A stretch of DNA of 58,036 bases from an uncultured Acidobacteriota bacterium. Lineage in GTDB: Bacteria; Acidobacteriota; JAAYUB01. Below are positions 34,419 through 43,556 of this stretch, piece by piece. The stretch spans positions 1 through 58,036 of the forward strand of contig CALAMB010000108.1 in assembly GCA_937925645.1 (NCBI GenBank), given 5' to 3'. Position 1 is the stretch's first letter; every line of letters starts with the position of its first letter. A program made the translations under genes and the position numbers. Below the pieces are notes generated by a model that was given only the letters and a program-made list of their open reading frames with translations, was not told the DNA's origin and ran no database searches.

Positions 34419-35402
34419 ATGGAGGATTCCGCCACCCCGACCCAGATGCCCGCCTTGACGGTGGGTGAGTTTCTCGAAAAGAACCGCTCGGCCGTCCGGC
34501 TGGACCCGGGTTCGGACCCGGCCCTGCTGGCGCGGCGCATCACCAAGAAGCGGCTGCAGAAGCTCGGCATGGCCCTGGCGGGATTCGCCGAGTACATCCA
34601 GGACGGCCGGATCTACGTGTTCGGCAACACCGAGGCCAGTTATTGTCGGTCGCGATCCGCCGAGCAGTTGCGCGAGGTGATCGCGAAGCTGGCCCCCCGC
34701 CTGAACACCGGCATCCTGGTCACCCAGGGGCTGGCTCCGCCGCCGGTTTTGGCCGAGTTCGCCCGGCAGCAGGGCCTGCCCATCCTGCGCACCGAGCTGG
34801 ACAGCTCGACGGCGATTTACCGGTTCACCGAGTTTCTGGAAATCGAGCTCTCGCCACGCATGATCCTGCACGGCCTGCTCATGGACGTCTACGGCCTGGG
34901 CGTGCTCATCGGCGGCGAGAGCGGCATCGGCAAAAGCGAATGCGCGCTGGAGCTGATTCTCCGCGGCCACCGGCTGGTGGCCGACGACGTGGTGGACCTG
35001 CGCAACGTGGGCGGCAAGCACCTCATCGGCGAGTCGCCGCCGCCCGTCCGGAACCTGCTGGAGCTGCGGGGCATCGGCATCCTCAACGTGCGTGAGATGT
35101 TCGGGATCTCGGCAGTGAGCCGCATGAAAGAGGTGATCTTCTACATCCACCTGGAACGCTGGCATTCCCAGAAGGCGTATGACCGCCTCGGCTTCTCCTG
35201 GCAGCGGCGGGAGGTCTTCGGCGTTGAACTGCCCAGCATGAGCATCCCGGTGGCGCCGGGCCGCAATCTGTCGGTGCTGGTGGAGGTGGCCTGCCGCGTC
35301 TTCCTGATGCGCTCCAGCGGGCAGCACCCCATGGGTGATTTGTGCCGGATCCTGGCGGACATCAGCGGATCATCGGATGGAACCGAGGAGGTGGCGCCAT
35401 GA
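34419..35402 (+). CDS. hprK: HPr kinase/phosphorylase
   Basis: The 327-aa protein has the HprK N-terminal domain (about 12-140), the catalytic His in MILHG (His151), the P-loop GGESGIGKS (165-173) and the family signature LLELRGIGILNVREMFG (213-229). It phosphorylates HPr on a regulatory serine and removes that phosphate. The HPr encoded at 35902-36186 keeps the target Ser, so the pair is expected to work. The stop overlaps the start of the EIIA gene (ATGA). Confidence 0.96.
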   Translation: MEDSATPTQMPALTVGEFLEKNRSAVRLDPGSDPALLARRITKKRLQKLGMALAGFAEYIQDGRIYVFGNTEASYCRSRSAEQLREVIAKLAPRLNTGILVTQGLAPPPVLAEFARQQGLPILRTELDSSTAIYRFTEFLEIELSPRMILHGLLMDVYGLGVLIGGESGIGKSECALELILRGHRLVADDVVDLRNVGGKHLIGESPPPVRNLLELRGIGILNVREMFGISAVSRMKEVIFYIHLERWHSQKAYDRLGFSWQRREVFGVELPSMSIPVAPGRNLSVLVEVACRVFLMRSSGQHPMGDLCRILADISGSSDGTEEVAP

Positions 35403-35800
35403 TCAGTTGTGTGGTGGTGACGCACGGCCAGTTGGCCAGCGAACTGGTGGCCGCGGCCGAGATGATCGTGGGCGAAATCGAGCACATCACGCCCGTCTGC
35501 ATCGGGTGGCACGATGATGTCAGCGAAGCCCGCGAGGAGATCATCAAGGTCCTCGACACCCTCGATGCCGGCCAGGGGATCATCATCCTCACCGACATGT
35601 TTGGCGGCACGCCGTCCAACCTGGCCATCTCGTTCATGGATCAGTACCGGGTCGAGGTGATCACGGGCGTCAACCTGCCCATGATCATCAAGGCGGCCCA
35701 CCAGGCGGACGGCGAGACCGCCGCCTCGCTGGCCCAGAAGATCTGCGAAAAAGGCAAAACGAACATCACGGTGGCCTCCCAGTTTCTCGCCGAATCGTGA
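35399..35800 (+). CDS. PTS mannose-family EIIA component
   Basis: The 133-aa protein is an EIIA(Man)-type domain. It begins MISCVVVTHGQLASEL with the phosphorylatable His9, and has the conserved LTDMFGGTPSNLA motif. It takes phosphate from HPr. No EIIB, EIIC or EIID gene lies nearby, so it probably serves in a regulatory phosphorelay instead of sugar uptake. Coupled to hprK by a 4-bp overlap. Confidence 0.93.
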   Translation: MISCVVVTHGQLASELVAAAEMIVGEIEHITPVCIGWHDDVSEAREEIIKVLDTLDAGQGIIILTDMFGGTPSNLAISFMDQYRVEVITGVNLPMIIKAAHQADGETAASLAQKICEKGKTNITVASQFLAES

Positions 35801-35901
35801 GCGACGGACGGGGCGCCCGCCGGCCGGACCGCCCCGCCCGCGGCCCCGCGCGGCGGTCGCCCCCGGATGGACGACACCGCTGGTCAGGTGACGGAATACG
35901 C

Positions 35902-36186
35902 ATGGTGCAGAAAGTGTTGACGGTGAACAATCCGCTGGGCATCCATGCCCGCGCCGCCGCCCGGCTCGTGGCCGCGGCCGGCCGCTTCCGGTCGCGGATT
36001 TTTCTGGCCCGGCCGGACCGGCTGGAGTGGATCGACGGCAAGAGCATCCTGGGCATTCTCATGCTGGCCGCCTCCCGGGGTTCCCAGCTCCGGGTGACCG
36101 TGGAGGGCGATGACGAAGCGGCGGCCATGGCCGAGATCGAGCGCCTGTTCGCGAACGCATTCGACGAAGGGACGGAATTGCCATGA
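35902..36186 (+). CDS. ptsH: Phosphocarrier protein HPr
   Basis: The 94-aa protein has His15 in NPLGIHARAA, the site phosphorylated by enzyme I, and Ser48 in IDGKSILG, the site used by HPr kinase. Both are intact. An in-frame upstream start (35797) would add a Pro/Arg-rich tail not seen in the family. The stop overlaps the ptsI start by 4 bp. Confidence 0.95.
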   Translation: MVQKVLTVNNPLGIHARAAARLVAAAGRFRSRIFLARPDRLEWIDGKSILGILMLAASRGSQLRVTVEGDDEAAAMAEIERLFANAFDEGTELP

Positions 36187-37964
36187 AGGAACTGACGGGA
36201 CAGGGCGTGTCGCCGGGAATCGCCATGGGCCACGCGGTGAAGGTGGACCCGGGCCTCCCGCCTGTCTTCAAGATCCGCCTCCGGCCGGAGGACATCCCGG
36301 CCGAGCTGCGGCGGTTCGACGACGCGGTCGCCCGCACCACCGAGCAGCTGCAGCAAGTCGAGGGAATGCTCCGGCGCGAACTGGGGCGTCAGCACTCGGC
36401 GATGATCGGCGCGCACATCCTCATTTTGCAGGACGACCACTTCAGCGGCGCCATCCGGCGCCACATCACCACCGACGCGGTGAACGCCGAGTGGGCGGTG
36501 ATGGTCGTGTCGGAGGATCTGCAGATGGTGTACGTCGGGCTCCAGGACGCCTACCTCCGCGAAAAGCTTCACGACATCGCCGACATCGCCGACCGGCTGC
36601 TGCACAACATGACCGGGCGGAGCTCCAACGGCAGCGTCAAGCACTACGACGACGTGATCATGATCTGTCCGGAGATCAGCCTGTCGCTGTTCAGCGAGGT
36701 GAACCTCCGGCACCTGAAGGGCTTCGCTGTGGATTTCGGCGGCTGGACCTCGCACACCAGCATCATCGCCCGCTCGCTGAACATCCCGGCGGTGACCCAC
36801 CTCAAGGCCGTCTCGGCGGAGGTGCGCACCGGCGATTTCCTCATCGTGGACGGCGGCGCCGGCGTGGTGGTGGTCAACCCGGACCGCGAAACCGTCGCCC
36901 GGTTCCGCAGCGAACAGGATCGCCAGAGCGGGTCGGCCAGCGGCCCATACTGCCTCCTGGCGGCGCGGGGACGCAACGGGCCGCCGCAGTCGGAGGCGGA
37001 ACTCGGCGCCCTGTACATCAACGCCGAATTTCCGCAGGACCTTGACGACTACGCCGGGCTGGGTGTCACCGGGGTCGGGTTATTCCGTTCGGAGTTTCTG
37101 TTCCTGGGCCGGCCGGTGGAAGCCATCACCGTCGCCGAGCACGAGGCCGCCTACCGCCGGCTGGCCGAGCAGGTGTTCCCGGCCGCAGCCAACATCCGCA
37201 CTTTTGACCTGGGCGTGGACAAGATCCCCCAGCTCCGCGAGCAGTTTCACGAGACCAACCCGGCGCTGGGCATGCGCGGGATCCGGCTCAGCATCTTCCT
37301 GCAGGAAGCGTTCCGGCGGCAGCTCGAGGGAATTCTCCGCGCCAACGACCGGGGCAACCTGCGCCTGATCTTTCCGTTCGTTTCCAGCGTGGACGAGGTG
37401 CGCGCCGCCAAGGCGATTCTGGCCGACGTCGCGGCGCAGGCGGATCTCCGGCACCGCCTGCCCCTGCCCGTCGGCGTCATGCTGGAAATTCCCAGCACCA
37501 TCTTCATCATCGACGCCCTGGCCGAGGAGGCTGATTTCTTCGCTCTGGGAACCAACGACCTGGTCCAGTACACCGTCGCCCACGACCGCAACGAGAGCCC
37601 CGACACCTCCGCCTTCGCCCCGGCCCATCCAGCCGTCCGGCGGGGGCTGGAGATGATCTTTGCGGGCGTGCGGGACAAGGGGAAAGCGATCATCTGCTGC
37701 GGTGAGATGGCCGCCCACCCGTTCTTCCTGCTCCTGCTGCTGGCGGTGGGATTCCGGGGCTTCAGCGTCAACAAACCCTCGCTGCCGCTGGCGCGCTACG
37801 TGCTCCGGAATGTGGATGAGCCGGCGCTGGCCCGCTTCCATGCCGAGTTGGCCAAGCTGAACACCTTGGACGCCATCGAGCGCCTGTTCCTGGAACGGCT
37901 GCCCGAGTTTTTCCCCCGGCCGTTTGTCGACACCATCCTCGAACTCTACCGGCTGAACGCCTGA
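36183..37964 (+). CDS. ptsI: PTS enzyme I (phosphoenolpyruvate-protein phosphotransferase)
   Basis: The 593-aa protein transfers phosphate from phosphoenolpyruvate to HPr. The phospho-His is His191 in GGWTSHTSIIARS, and the PEP-binding barrel includes GVGLFRSEFLF, NPALGMRGIRL and the active-site Cys in IICCGEMAAHP. The length is slightly above the usual 570-575 aa. With hprK, EIIA(Man) and ptsH it forms an overlapping four-gene unit without permease genes, fitting a regulatory PTS. Confidence 0.96.
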   Translation: MKELTGQGVSPGIAMGHAVKVDPGLPPVFKIRLRPEDIPAELRRFDDAVARTTEQLQQVEGMLRRELGRQHSAMIGAHILILQDDHFSGAIRRHITTDAVNAEWAVMVVSEDLQMVYVGLQDAYLREKLHDIADIADRLLHNMTGRSSNGSVKHYDDVIMICPEISLSLFSEVNLRHLKGFAVDFGGWTSHTSIIARSLNIPAVTHLKAVSAEVRTGDFLIVDGGAGVVVVNPDRETVARFRSEQDRQSGSASGPYCLLAARGRNGPPQSEAELGALYINAEFPQDLDDYAGLGVTGVGLFRSEFLFLGRPVEAITVAEHEAAYRRLAEQVFPAAANIRTFDLGVDKIPQLREQFHETNPALGMRGIRLSIFLQEAFRRQLEGILRANDRGNLRLIFPFVSSVDEVRAAKAILADVAAQADLRHRLPLPVGVMLEIPSTIFIIDALAEEADFFALGTNDLVQYTVAHDRNESPDTSAFAPAHPAVRRGLEMIFAGVRDKGKAIICCGEMAAHPFFLLLLLAVGFRGFSVNKPSLPLARYVLRNVDEPALARFHAELAKLNTLDAIERLFLERLPEFFPRPFVDTILELYRLNA

Positions 37965-37995
37965 GGGCGCCTCAGCGCGCCGTCGGCCAAGAGTC

Positions 37996-38553
37996 TCACT
38001 TCAGCAATTCCTCGATCCGGCTCACCACTTCCTCGGACAGCGGATCCGCCTTGGGCTCGAAGCGGGCGACCACACGGCCCTGGCGATCCACCAGGAATTT
38101 GGTGAAATTCCAGCGGATGGGGCCGGGATTGGGGCCGCGGGCGGTCAGGTAGCCGTAGAGGGGGTGCATGGTGTCGCCCTTGACGCTGATCTTGGCGAAC
38201 AGATCGAACGTCACGCCGTAGGTGCGGCCGCAGAACTCCCGGATTTCCTCGTTGCTGCCCGGCTCCTGGGCGCCGAAGTCGTTGGCGGGGAACGCCAGCA
38301 CCCGCAGCCCGCGATCTTTGTACTTCTCGTAGAGCTGCTCCAGGGGGCCGTACTGGGAGGTATACCCGCACCGGGAGGCGGTGTTGACGATCAGGAGCAC
38401 CTGCCCCGCGTAGGCCGAGAGCGGGCGGGGTTGGCCGTCGATGGTGTTCAGCGTGAACGCGTGGACGGTGCCGCCCTCGGCGGAGCCGGCGACGGCGCCG
38501 GCGGCCGCCGTCGCGCTCGCGGCCAGGACCAGCAGGCACAGCATTCTAATCAT
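37996..38553 (-). CDS. Glutathione peroxidase family protein, exported
   Basis: The 185-aa protein has a signal peptide (about residues 1-24) and the Gpx fold: peroxidatic Cys62 in NTASRCGYTSQY, Gln in FPANDFGAQEPGSNEEI, and W-N in IRWNFTKF. It uses Cys, not selenocysteine. Bacterial Cys-Gpx enzymes usually reduce peroxides with thioredoxin. The start has AAGGAG 7 nt upstream. It lies 75 bp downstream of the superoxide dismutase gene on the same strand; together they would remove superoxide and its peroxide product, though the two act in different compartments. Confidence 0.92.
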   Translation of the reverse strand: MIRMLCLLVLAASATAAAGAVAGSAEGGTVHAFTLNTIDGQPRPLSAYAGQVLLIVNTASRCGYTSQYGPLEQLYEKYKDRGLRVLAFPANDFGAQEPGSNEEIREFCGRTYGVTFDLFAKISVKGDTMHPLYGYLTARGPNPGPIRWNFTKFLVDRQGRVVARFEPKADPLSEEVVSRIEELLK

Positions 38554-38628
38554 GGCGGTTCTCCTTGCTTGAGGATGAGTCCGGCGGCGGCTGCCGCCGG
38601 ACCGTGCCGGTTCAATCACCGGGCCGAA

Positions 38629-39264
38629 TCACCGCCGGGCGGTGAACCAGTCGTTGACCACATCCCAGTTGAGCACATTCCAGAACGTCTGGACGTATTC
38701 GGGCCGGCGGTTCTGGAACTTGAGATAGTACGCGTGTTCCCACACGTCCAGGCCGACGATGGGGACCAGGCCGTCCATGTACGGGCCGTCCTGGTTGGCG
38801 GTGGAAAACACCTGCAACTGGCCGAACGCATCGACGGCCAGCCAGGCCCAGCCGGAGCCGAACCGGGTCGCGGCGGCCTGGGCGAACTTCTCCTTGAACG
38901 CGTCGAACGAGCCGAAAGCGCCGTCGATGGCCGGCCGGATGGCACCGCCGGGCGCGGCGGATCCGCCGGGCTGGAGCGATTGCCAGAACAGCGCGTGATT
39001 GAGATGGCCGCCGCCGTTGTTGCGGACCGCGGCCTGGATCTCGGTCGGCAGCGACGTCAGATTCCGCAGCAGGCCGCCGAGGGTCGCCCCGTGCAGGCGC
39101 GGATGTTTCTCGATGGCGGCGTTGAGGTTGTTGACATAGGCGGCGTGGTGCCTGGTGTGATGGATCTCCATGGTTTGGGCGTCGAAATGGGGCTCCAGGG
39201 CGTCGTAGGCGAAGCCCAGGGCCGGCAACTGAAACGGATAGGTTTGATCGAGCAGTGTGTTCAT
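38629..39264 (-). CDS. Superoxide dismutase [Fe or Mn]
   Basis: The 211-aa protein matches the Fe/Mn-SOD family: metal ligands His35 in MEIHHTRHH, His90 in HLNHALFW, and Asp/His in [12 protein letters not shown]. It has no signal peptide, so it is cytosolic. GAGGG precedes the ATG. The GPYMDG...[14 protein letters not shown] region is common to both metal types, so iron versus manganese is not assigned. Confidence 0.96.
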   Translation of the reverse strand: MNTLLDQTYPFQLPALGFAYDALEPHFDAQTMEIHHTRHHAAYVNNLNAAIEKHPRLHGATLGGLLRNLTSLPTEIQAAVRNNGGGHLNHALFWQSLQPGGSAAPGGAIRPAIDGAFGSFDAFKEKFAQAAATRFGSGWAWLAVDAFGQLQVFSTANQDGPYMDGLVPIVGLDVWEHAYYLKFQNRRPEYVQTFWNVLNWDVVNDWFTARR

Positions 39265-39418
39265 GTCGGTTTCCCTCGTCAGTCAGAGTGTGAGTGCCGG
39301 AATGATGGCGCGCATGACAACCGGCGGTTCGCGGGAATCCGAATCGCCGGAGCGGATTTGGATGCGGTGCGGATCGGGAGGATTCGGCAGACCGGCGGGC
39401 GCCGGTCCGAAACGGGCG

Positions 39419-40552
39419 TCAGTTGCCGACCGGCGTTTCGGGAGCGCCGCCCGCCCTGCCCGTCGCCGGATTCGGCACTTCGACGGCAACCCGGTTGCGG
39501 ATCGCCAGAAAATCAGACACCGGGATGTCGCGGAAAATACGCACGATCTCGGGATCGAACTGCCGCTTGATATTGCGGTTGACTTCCTCGTACGCCTGTT
39601 CAAAACCCAGGGCGAGCCGGTACGGCCGGTCGGAAGTCATGGCGTCCAGGGTGTCGGCCACCGCGAACAGGCGGGCCTCCAGGGGAATCTGGTCCTGCCG
39701 GAGGCCGTGGGGATAGCCGCTGCCGTCGAACCATTCGTGATGGGAAAGCACCACGTGGGTGGCGCCCGGGAGCGAATCGATCCGATCGATCATTTGGGCC
39801 CCGATGACGGGATGCTGGCGCATCACCGTCCACTCGTCGGGGGTCAGCGGCCCGGGCTTGAGCAGGATTTGGTCCGGGACGCCGATCTTGCCGATGTCGT
39901 GAAGGATGGCGCCCACCCCCAGGTTGTGCACCTCGCCCTCGGCGAGGCCGGCCCGCCGCGCCAGCAGCATGGCGTAATCCCGCACCCGGATCGAATGCTC
40001 GTGGGTCTCGTGCTCCCGCATCTCCAGGGCCAGGGCGAACGCGATGATGGTATTGTCGAAGCTCCGCTGGGCGTCGTTGAGGGCCTTGCGCAACTCGACG
40101 GTGCGCGCCTGAACCATGTTCTCCAGGTTGGCCACGTAGCAGCGGTTCTCGATGATCAGGGACCGCTTTTCGAATGACTTCTGCAGGCTGATGGCGATGG
40201 CCTGGACGGTGAACGGCTTCTGGATGTAGTCGCAGGCCCCGAGCTGCATCACTTCCACCACCGTGGTCAGGTCGGTGCCGCCGGAGATGGCGATGACCGA
40301 CGTGTCCGGCGCGTGGGTCCGCACCCAGCGGCAGAGGTCGATGCCGTTCATCCCGGGCATGTTGATGTCGGTGAACACCAGGGGCAGCCGCACCGCCTGA
40401 AGCTGTTTGGCGGCCTCCAGGCCGTCGTACGCGCTGACCGTGGCAAAGCCCAGCCGGTTGAGGATCGCCGTGAGCACGGAATGCACCATGGGCTCGTCGT
40501 CGACGATCAGGACATGGCGCTCCTCGGCGCTGAGGTGGGAGAAATCCAGCAT
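39419..40552 (-). CDS. Response regulator with HD-GYP output domain
   Basis: The 377-aa protein has a receiver domain (about 11-128) with phospho-acceptor Asp62 in FTDINMPGMNG and Lys in YIQKPF, a helical linker, and an HD-GYP domain (about 160-345). HDIGKIGVPD carries the HD pair and HHEWFDGSGYP the GYP motif. HD-GYP enzymes degrade cyclic di-GMP. GGGAGG precedes the chosen ATG. No cognate histidine kinase is adjacent. It is divergent from the DUF4416 gene. Confidence 0.94.
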   Translation of the reverse strand: MLDFSHLSAEERHVLIVDDEPMVHSVLTAILNRLGFATVSAYDGLEAAKQLQAVRLPLVFTDINMPGMNGIDLCRWVRTHAPDTSVIAISGGTDLTTVVEVMQLGACDYIQKPFTVQAIAISLQKSFEKRSLIIENRCYVANLENMVQARTVELRKALNDAQRSFDNTIIAFALALEMREHETHEHSIRVRDYAMLLARRAGLAEGEVHNLGVGAILHDIGKIGVPDQILLKPGPLTPDEWTVMRQHPVIGAQMIDRIDSLPGATHVVLSHHEWFDGSGYPHGLRQDQIPLEARLFAVADTLDAMTSDRPYRLALGFEQAYEEVNRNIKRQFDPEIVRIFRDIPVSDFLAIRNRVAVEVPNPATGRAGGAPETPVGN

Positions 40553-40698
40553 GCGGCCTCCCGGTTCAGAAAGATGATTGTACCAAATCCCCGGCGTTCG
40601 ACTCACACAATTATGACGCGGCTGGCGGCCGGACGGATTCCGCGGCTGGCCAAATCGGCCCGCCTGCGGCATAATGGCGGCTGATTCAGGAGGATGTC

Positions 40699-41244
40699 GT
40701 GGGCCAGATCCGATCCGCCCCGCCGGTGAAGCGGTTCTGCGGGGTGCTCTACGCCGGCGCCTTCCCGTGGGAGCCGATCGCCGAGCGGCTCGCGGCCGTT
40801 TTCGGCCCCATCGAACGGCTGAGCGAGCCGCTGCCGTTCGACTTCACCGATTACTACCGCGACGAGATGGGGCCGGCGGTGTGGCGCCGGTTCGCCGCGT
40901 TCGCGGGGCTGGCGGCGCCGGGCGGGCTGGCCGCGATGAAAGTGGCCGCCAACCGTCTGGAGGAGGAACTGGCCGCGGCCCGGGCGACGGGCCTCCGCCG
41001 GCCGGTGAACCTGGATCCGGGCTATCTGGAGCAGGCCAAGATCGTCCTGGCCAGCACCAAGAATTTCGCCCACCGGGTGTATCTGGCCGACGGGATCTGG
41101 GGCGAGGTGACCCTCCAGTGGCGGGACCGGCATTGGGAGGCGCTCCCCTGGACGTTCCCCGACTACCGCACCCCCGTCTACCAGGCCTTTTTCACGGAGC
41201 TCCGCGACGCCTACCGGCGGGAGCTGGCGCAGGCGCGGCCATGA
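40699..41244 (+). CDS. DUF4416 family protein
   Basis: The 181-aa protein starts at GTG, decided by AGGAGG 5-6 nt upstream. The opening PVKRFCGVLYAGAFPWEPI and PLPFDFTDYYRDEMG, and later LDPGYLEQAKIVLASTKNFAHRVYL, match DUF4416, a family of unknown function found in delta-type and related bacteria. Its stop overlaps the start of the radical SAM gene (ATGA), so the two products probably work together. Confidence 0.85.
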   Translation: MGQIRSAPPVKRFCGVLYAGAFPWEPIAERLAAVFGPIERLSEPLPFDFTDYYRDEMGPAVWRRFAAFAGLAAPGGLAAMKVAANRLEEELAAARATGLRRPVNLDPGYLEQAKIVLASTKNFAHRVYLADGIWGEVTLQWRDRHWEALPWTFPDYRTPVYQAFFTELRDAYRRELAQARP

Positions 41245-42542
41245 GCCGGGTGCTGCTGGTCAATCCCTGGATCGAGGATTTCACCGCCTACGACCTCTGG
41301 TTGCGGCCGCTGGGATTGCTCCACATCGGCGCGCTGCTCGAGGCGGCGGGCGCCGACGTCACGCTGCTCGACTGCCTGGCGCGCGAGGCGGTGGGCGGGC
41401 TGGAGCGGTTTCACGCCACCGGCCGGTTCCCCGCCGTGCGGACCGCCAAGCCGGCGCCGCTGGCCGGGACGCGCCGCCACTACTACCGGTTCGGAATGAG
41501 CGACATCGTGTTCAACGGCCGTCTGGCGGCGATGGCCGCGCCCGACTTCGTCTTCCTGGGCAGCGCCATGACCTACTGGTACGGCGGCGTGTTCCGGGCG
41601 GCGCGGCGGCTGCGGGCGGCGTTCCCCCGCGCTCGAATCGTCCTCGGCGGCGTCTACGCGACGCTCTGCCCGGAGCACGCGCGGCGGTCGGGCCTGTTCG
41701 ACGACGTGGTGTCCGCGGCGGAGCCGGCGGCAGCTGCCACAGCCATCGCCGCCGTCACCGGGCTGCCGGTGGCGGCGACCGATCCGCCGCGGCCGGCCTA
41801 TCACCTGTACGGCCACCCGTTGCGCCACGCGGCCGCGCTCACCGGCTGGGGGTGCCCCTTCCGCTGCACCTACTGCGCCACCCCGCGGATGTTTTCCGGT
41901 GTGCGGCGCAAGACGCCCGCTGCGGTTCTCGACGAACTGCGGCAGACGGTGGCGGTCACGGGCGCGGACCACGTGGCCTTCTACGACGACGCCCTGCTCG
42001 CCGACCGCGAGCGCCACTTCCGGCCCATCCTGGAGGGGATCGCGCGGTGGCGGCCGCCGGTCCGCTTCCACCTGCCCAACGCCGTCCACCCCCGCTACAT
42101 CGACGGCGAGACGGCCCGGCTGTTGCGAACCGCCGGCTTCGCCACCGTCCGGCTGGGCTTCGAGGGAATGGGCGAGGCGGCGCGGGAACGCTCGTCCGGC
42201 AAGGTGGATCAGGGCGCGGCCGAGGCGGCGGTGGCCGCGCTCCGGGCGGCCGGTTTCACGGCGCGGGAGGTGGGCGCCTACCTGCTGTTCGGTCTGCCCG
42301 GCCTTGACCCGGCGGAACTGGAGACAGACATCCGCTACGTCCACCGGCTGGGGATCAAGATCCAACTGGCCAGCTTTTCGCCCATCCCGGGCACACCCGA
42401 TTTCGAGCGGGCGCGGGAGCGGGACCCGGAGATTGCCAGCGAACCGCTTCGCCACAACAAGACCCTGACCATGCTCCGGGCCGGCGAGCGCTACCGCGAC
42501 CTGCAGCTCCTCGCCCTGTCCCTGAACGCCCGCCTCGCCTAG
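41241..42542 (+). CDS. B12-binding-like radical SAM protein
   Basis: The 433-aa protein has an N-terminal Rossmann-like domain similar to cobalamin-binding domains of this superfamily (LLVNPWIEDF, GLLHIGALLEAAGADVTLLD), then a radical SAM barrel with Cys205-x3-Cys209-x2-Cys212 (CPFRCTYC) for the [4Fe-4S] cluster and GFEGMGEAARERSSGK and GLPGLDPAELETDI typical of the B12-radical-SAM group. The cobalamin-contact D-x-H-x-x-G motif is not clearly present. Substrate unknown. Coupled to DUF4416 by a 4-bp overlap. Confidence 0.88.
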   Translation: MSRVLLVNPWIEDFTAYDLWLRPLGLLHIGALLEAAGADVTLLDCLAREAVGGLERFHATGRFPAVRTAKPAPLAGTRRHYYRFGMSDIVFNGRLAAMAAPDFVFLGSAMTYWYGGVFRAARRLRAAFPRARIVLGGVYATLCPEHARRSGLFDDVVSAAEPAAAATAIAAVTGLPVAATDPPRPAYHLYGHPLRHAAALTGWGCPFRCTYCATPRMFSGVRRKTPAAVLDELRQTVAVTGADHVAFYDDALLADRERHFRPILEGIARWRPPVRFHLPNAVHPRYIDGETARLLRTAGFATVRLGFEGMGEAARERSSGKVDQGAAEAAVAALRAAGFTAREVGAYLLFGLPGLDPAELETDIRYVHRLGIKIQLASFSPIPGTPDFERARERDPEIASEPLRHNKTLTMLRAGERYRDLQLLALSLNARLA

Positions 42543-42554
42543 CCCGCGCCCTGT

Positions 42555-42865
42555 TCGTAATCGTAATCGTAATCGTAATCGTGCTCGTATTCGAGGCTCG
42601 AGACTCGAGGCTAGAGGCTCGTTCCCGTAACGCGGACATCGGAATTCGGACCTGGGTTCTGGGACCTGGGTCACAGAATCCAGATCTTTAGAGTTGTCCG
42701 CGAACCTGTGAACCTGTGAACTTGGGAACCGGCGAACATTCCAACGTTCAAACATTCCAACCTTCGAACGGCTCGATTACGAGCACGATTACGAATTACG
42801 ATTACGAAATACGAGCCCGAAGTCCGATGTCCGAATTCCGATGCCCGAACGAGCCTCTAGCCTCG
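42555..42865. repeat. Mosaic of inverted word repeats between two genes
   Basis: The gene-free stretch 42543-42882 is built of short degenerate arrays. TCGTAA-type hexamers run 42555-42590 and recur inverted at about 42778-42813 (16-bp perfect match 42574-42589 / 42778-42793). CGAGGCTAGAGGCTCGTTC (42606-42624) recurs inverted and perfect at 42847-42865. CATCGGAATTCGGAC (42637-42651) recurs inverted and perfect at 42829-42843. The middle holds GAACCTGT and CATTCCAA arrays. No gene is seen. Confidence 0.9.
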
Positions 42866-42882
42866 GGGCTCGATCCTCGCTC

Positions 42883-43524
42883 CTAGAACAACTCCTCTGT
42901 CCTCTCCCCCAGGTGGCACCCTTCGTTGAGGCGGGTGATGGTGTAGCCGATGTCGAGGCGGTGCTCCACCATGGTGTACGCGGCGTTGTCCAGGTAGAAC
43001 TTCCAGAAGTAGCGCCGCTCCAGGCCGAGGATGGCCGCCAGCGCCGCCTTGAGCACGCTGCGGTGGGACACCACCGCCACGGCGGCCCCGGCGTGGTCCG
43101 CCAGGATCCGGTCCAGTCCGGCCTCGACGCGGACGCGCAAATCGTCCAGCGTTTCGCCGCCCGGAATCCGGATGTGCTCCGGATCATGCACCCACTGGTG
43201 CCAGAGCTCCGGATGATCCCGCTGGACGTCGCGCTTGGACCGTCCCTCCCATTCGCCCAGGCAGATGTTGTGGAACGCTTCCGCCGGCTGCGGCGTCAAT
43301 CCGTGGGCGGCGGCCACGGGCGCGGCGGTGGCCGTGGCGCGCGCCATGGGGCTGGAGTAGACGGCGGCCAGGGGCAGCGACCGGAGCGCCTCGGCCAGCC
43401 GGGCGGCCTGATCGAGGCCGTTGGCGTTGAGGGGGATGTCGAGCCGGCCGCGGAAGATCTTCCCGACGTTCATGGCGGTCTCGCCGTGCCGGATCAGGAT
43501 CAGGGTGGTCGTCGCCGCGGTCAT
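42883..43524 (-). CDS. Histidine phosphatase (phosphoglycerate mutase-like) family protein
   Basis: The 213-aa protein has the RHG catalytic motif (LIRHGET, His13), a second arginine in FRGRLDIPLN, SSPMARATATA, and the second catalytic His154 in VVSHRSV. The family includes cofactor-dependent phosphoglycerate mutases and cobalamin-pathway or broad-range phosphatases; the short length and lack of mutase-specific insert favour a phosphatase. GAGGAGAG precedes the ATG. Confidence 0.9.
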   Translation of the reverse strand: MTAATTTLILIRHGETAMNVGKIFRGRLDIPLNANGLDQAARLAEALRSLPLAAVYSSPMARATATAAPVAAAHGLTPQPAEAFHNICLGEWEGRSKRDVQRDHPELWHQWVHDPEHIRIPGGETLDDLRVRVEAGLDRILADHAGAAVAVVSHRSVLKAALAAILGLERRYFWKFYLDNAAYTMVEHRLDIGYTITRLNEGCHLGERTEELF

Positions 43525-43556
43525 GCTCTCTCTCCTCGACGGGGGCGGCCCCGCGC

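Noticed and set aside
37996..38553. Selenocysteine glutathione peroxidase
   Set aside because: The active-site codon is a normal Cys codon and no in-frame TGA is present.
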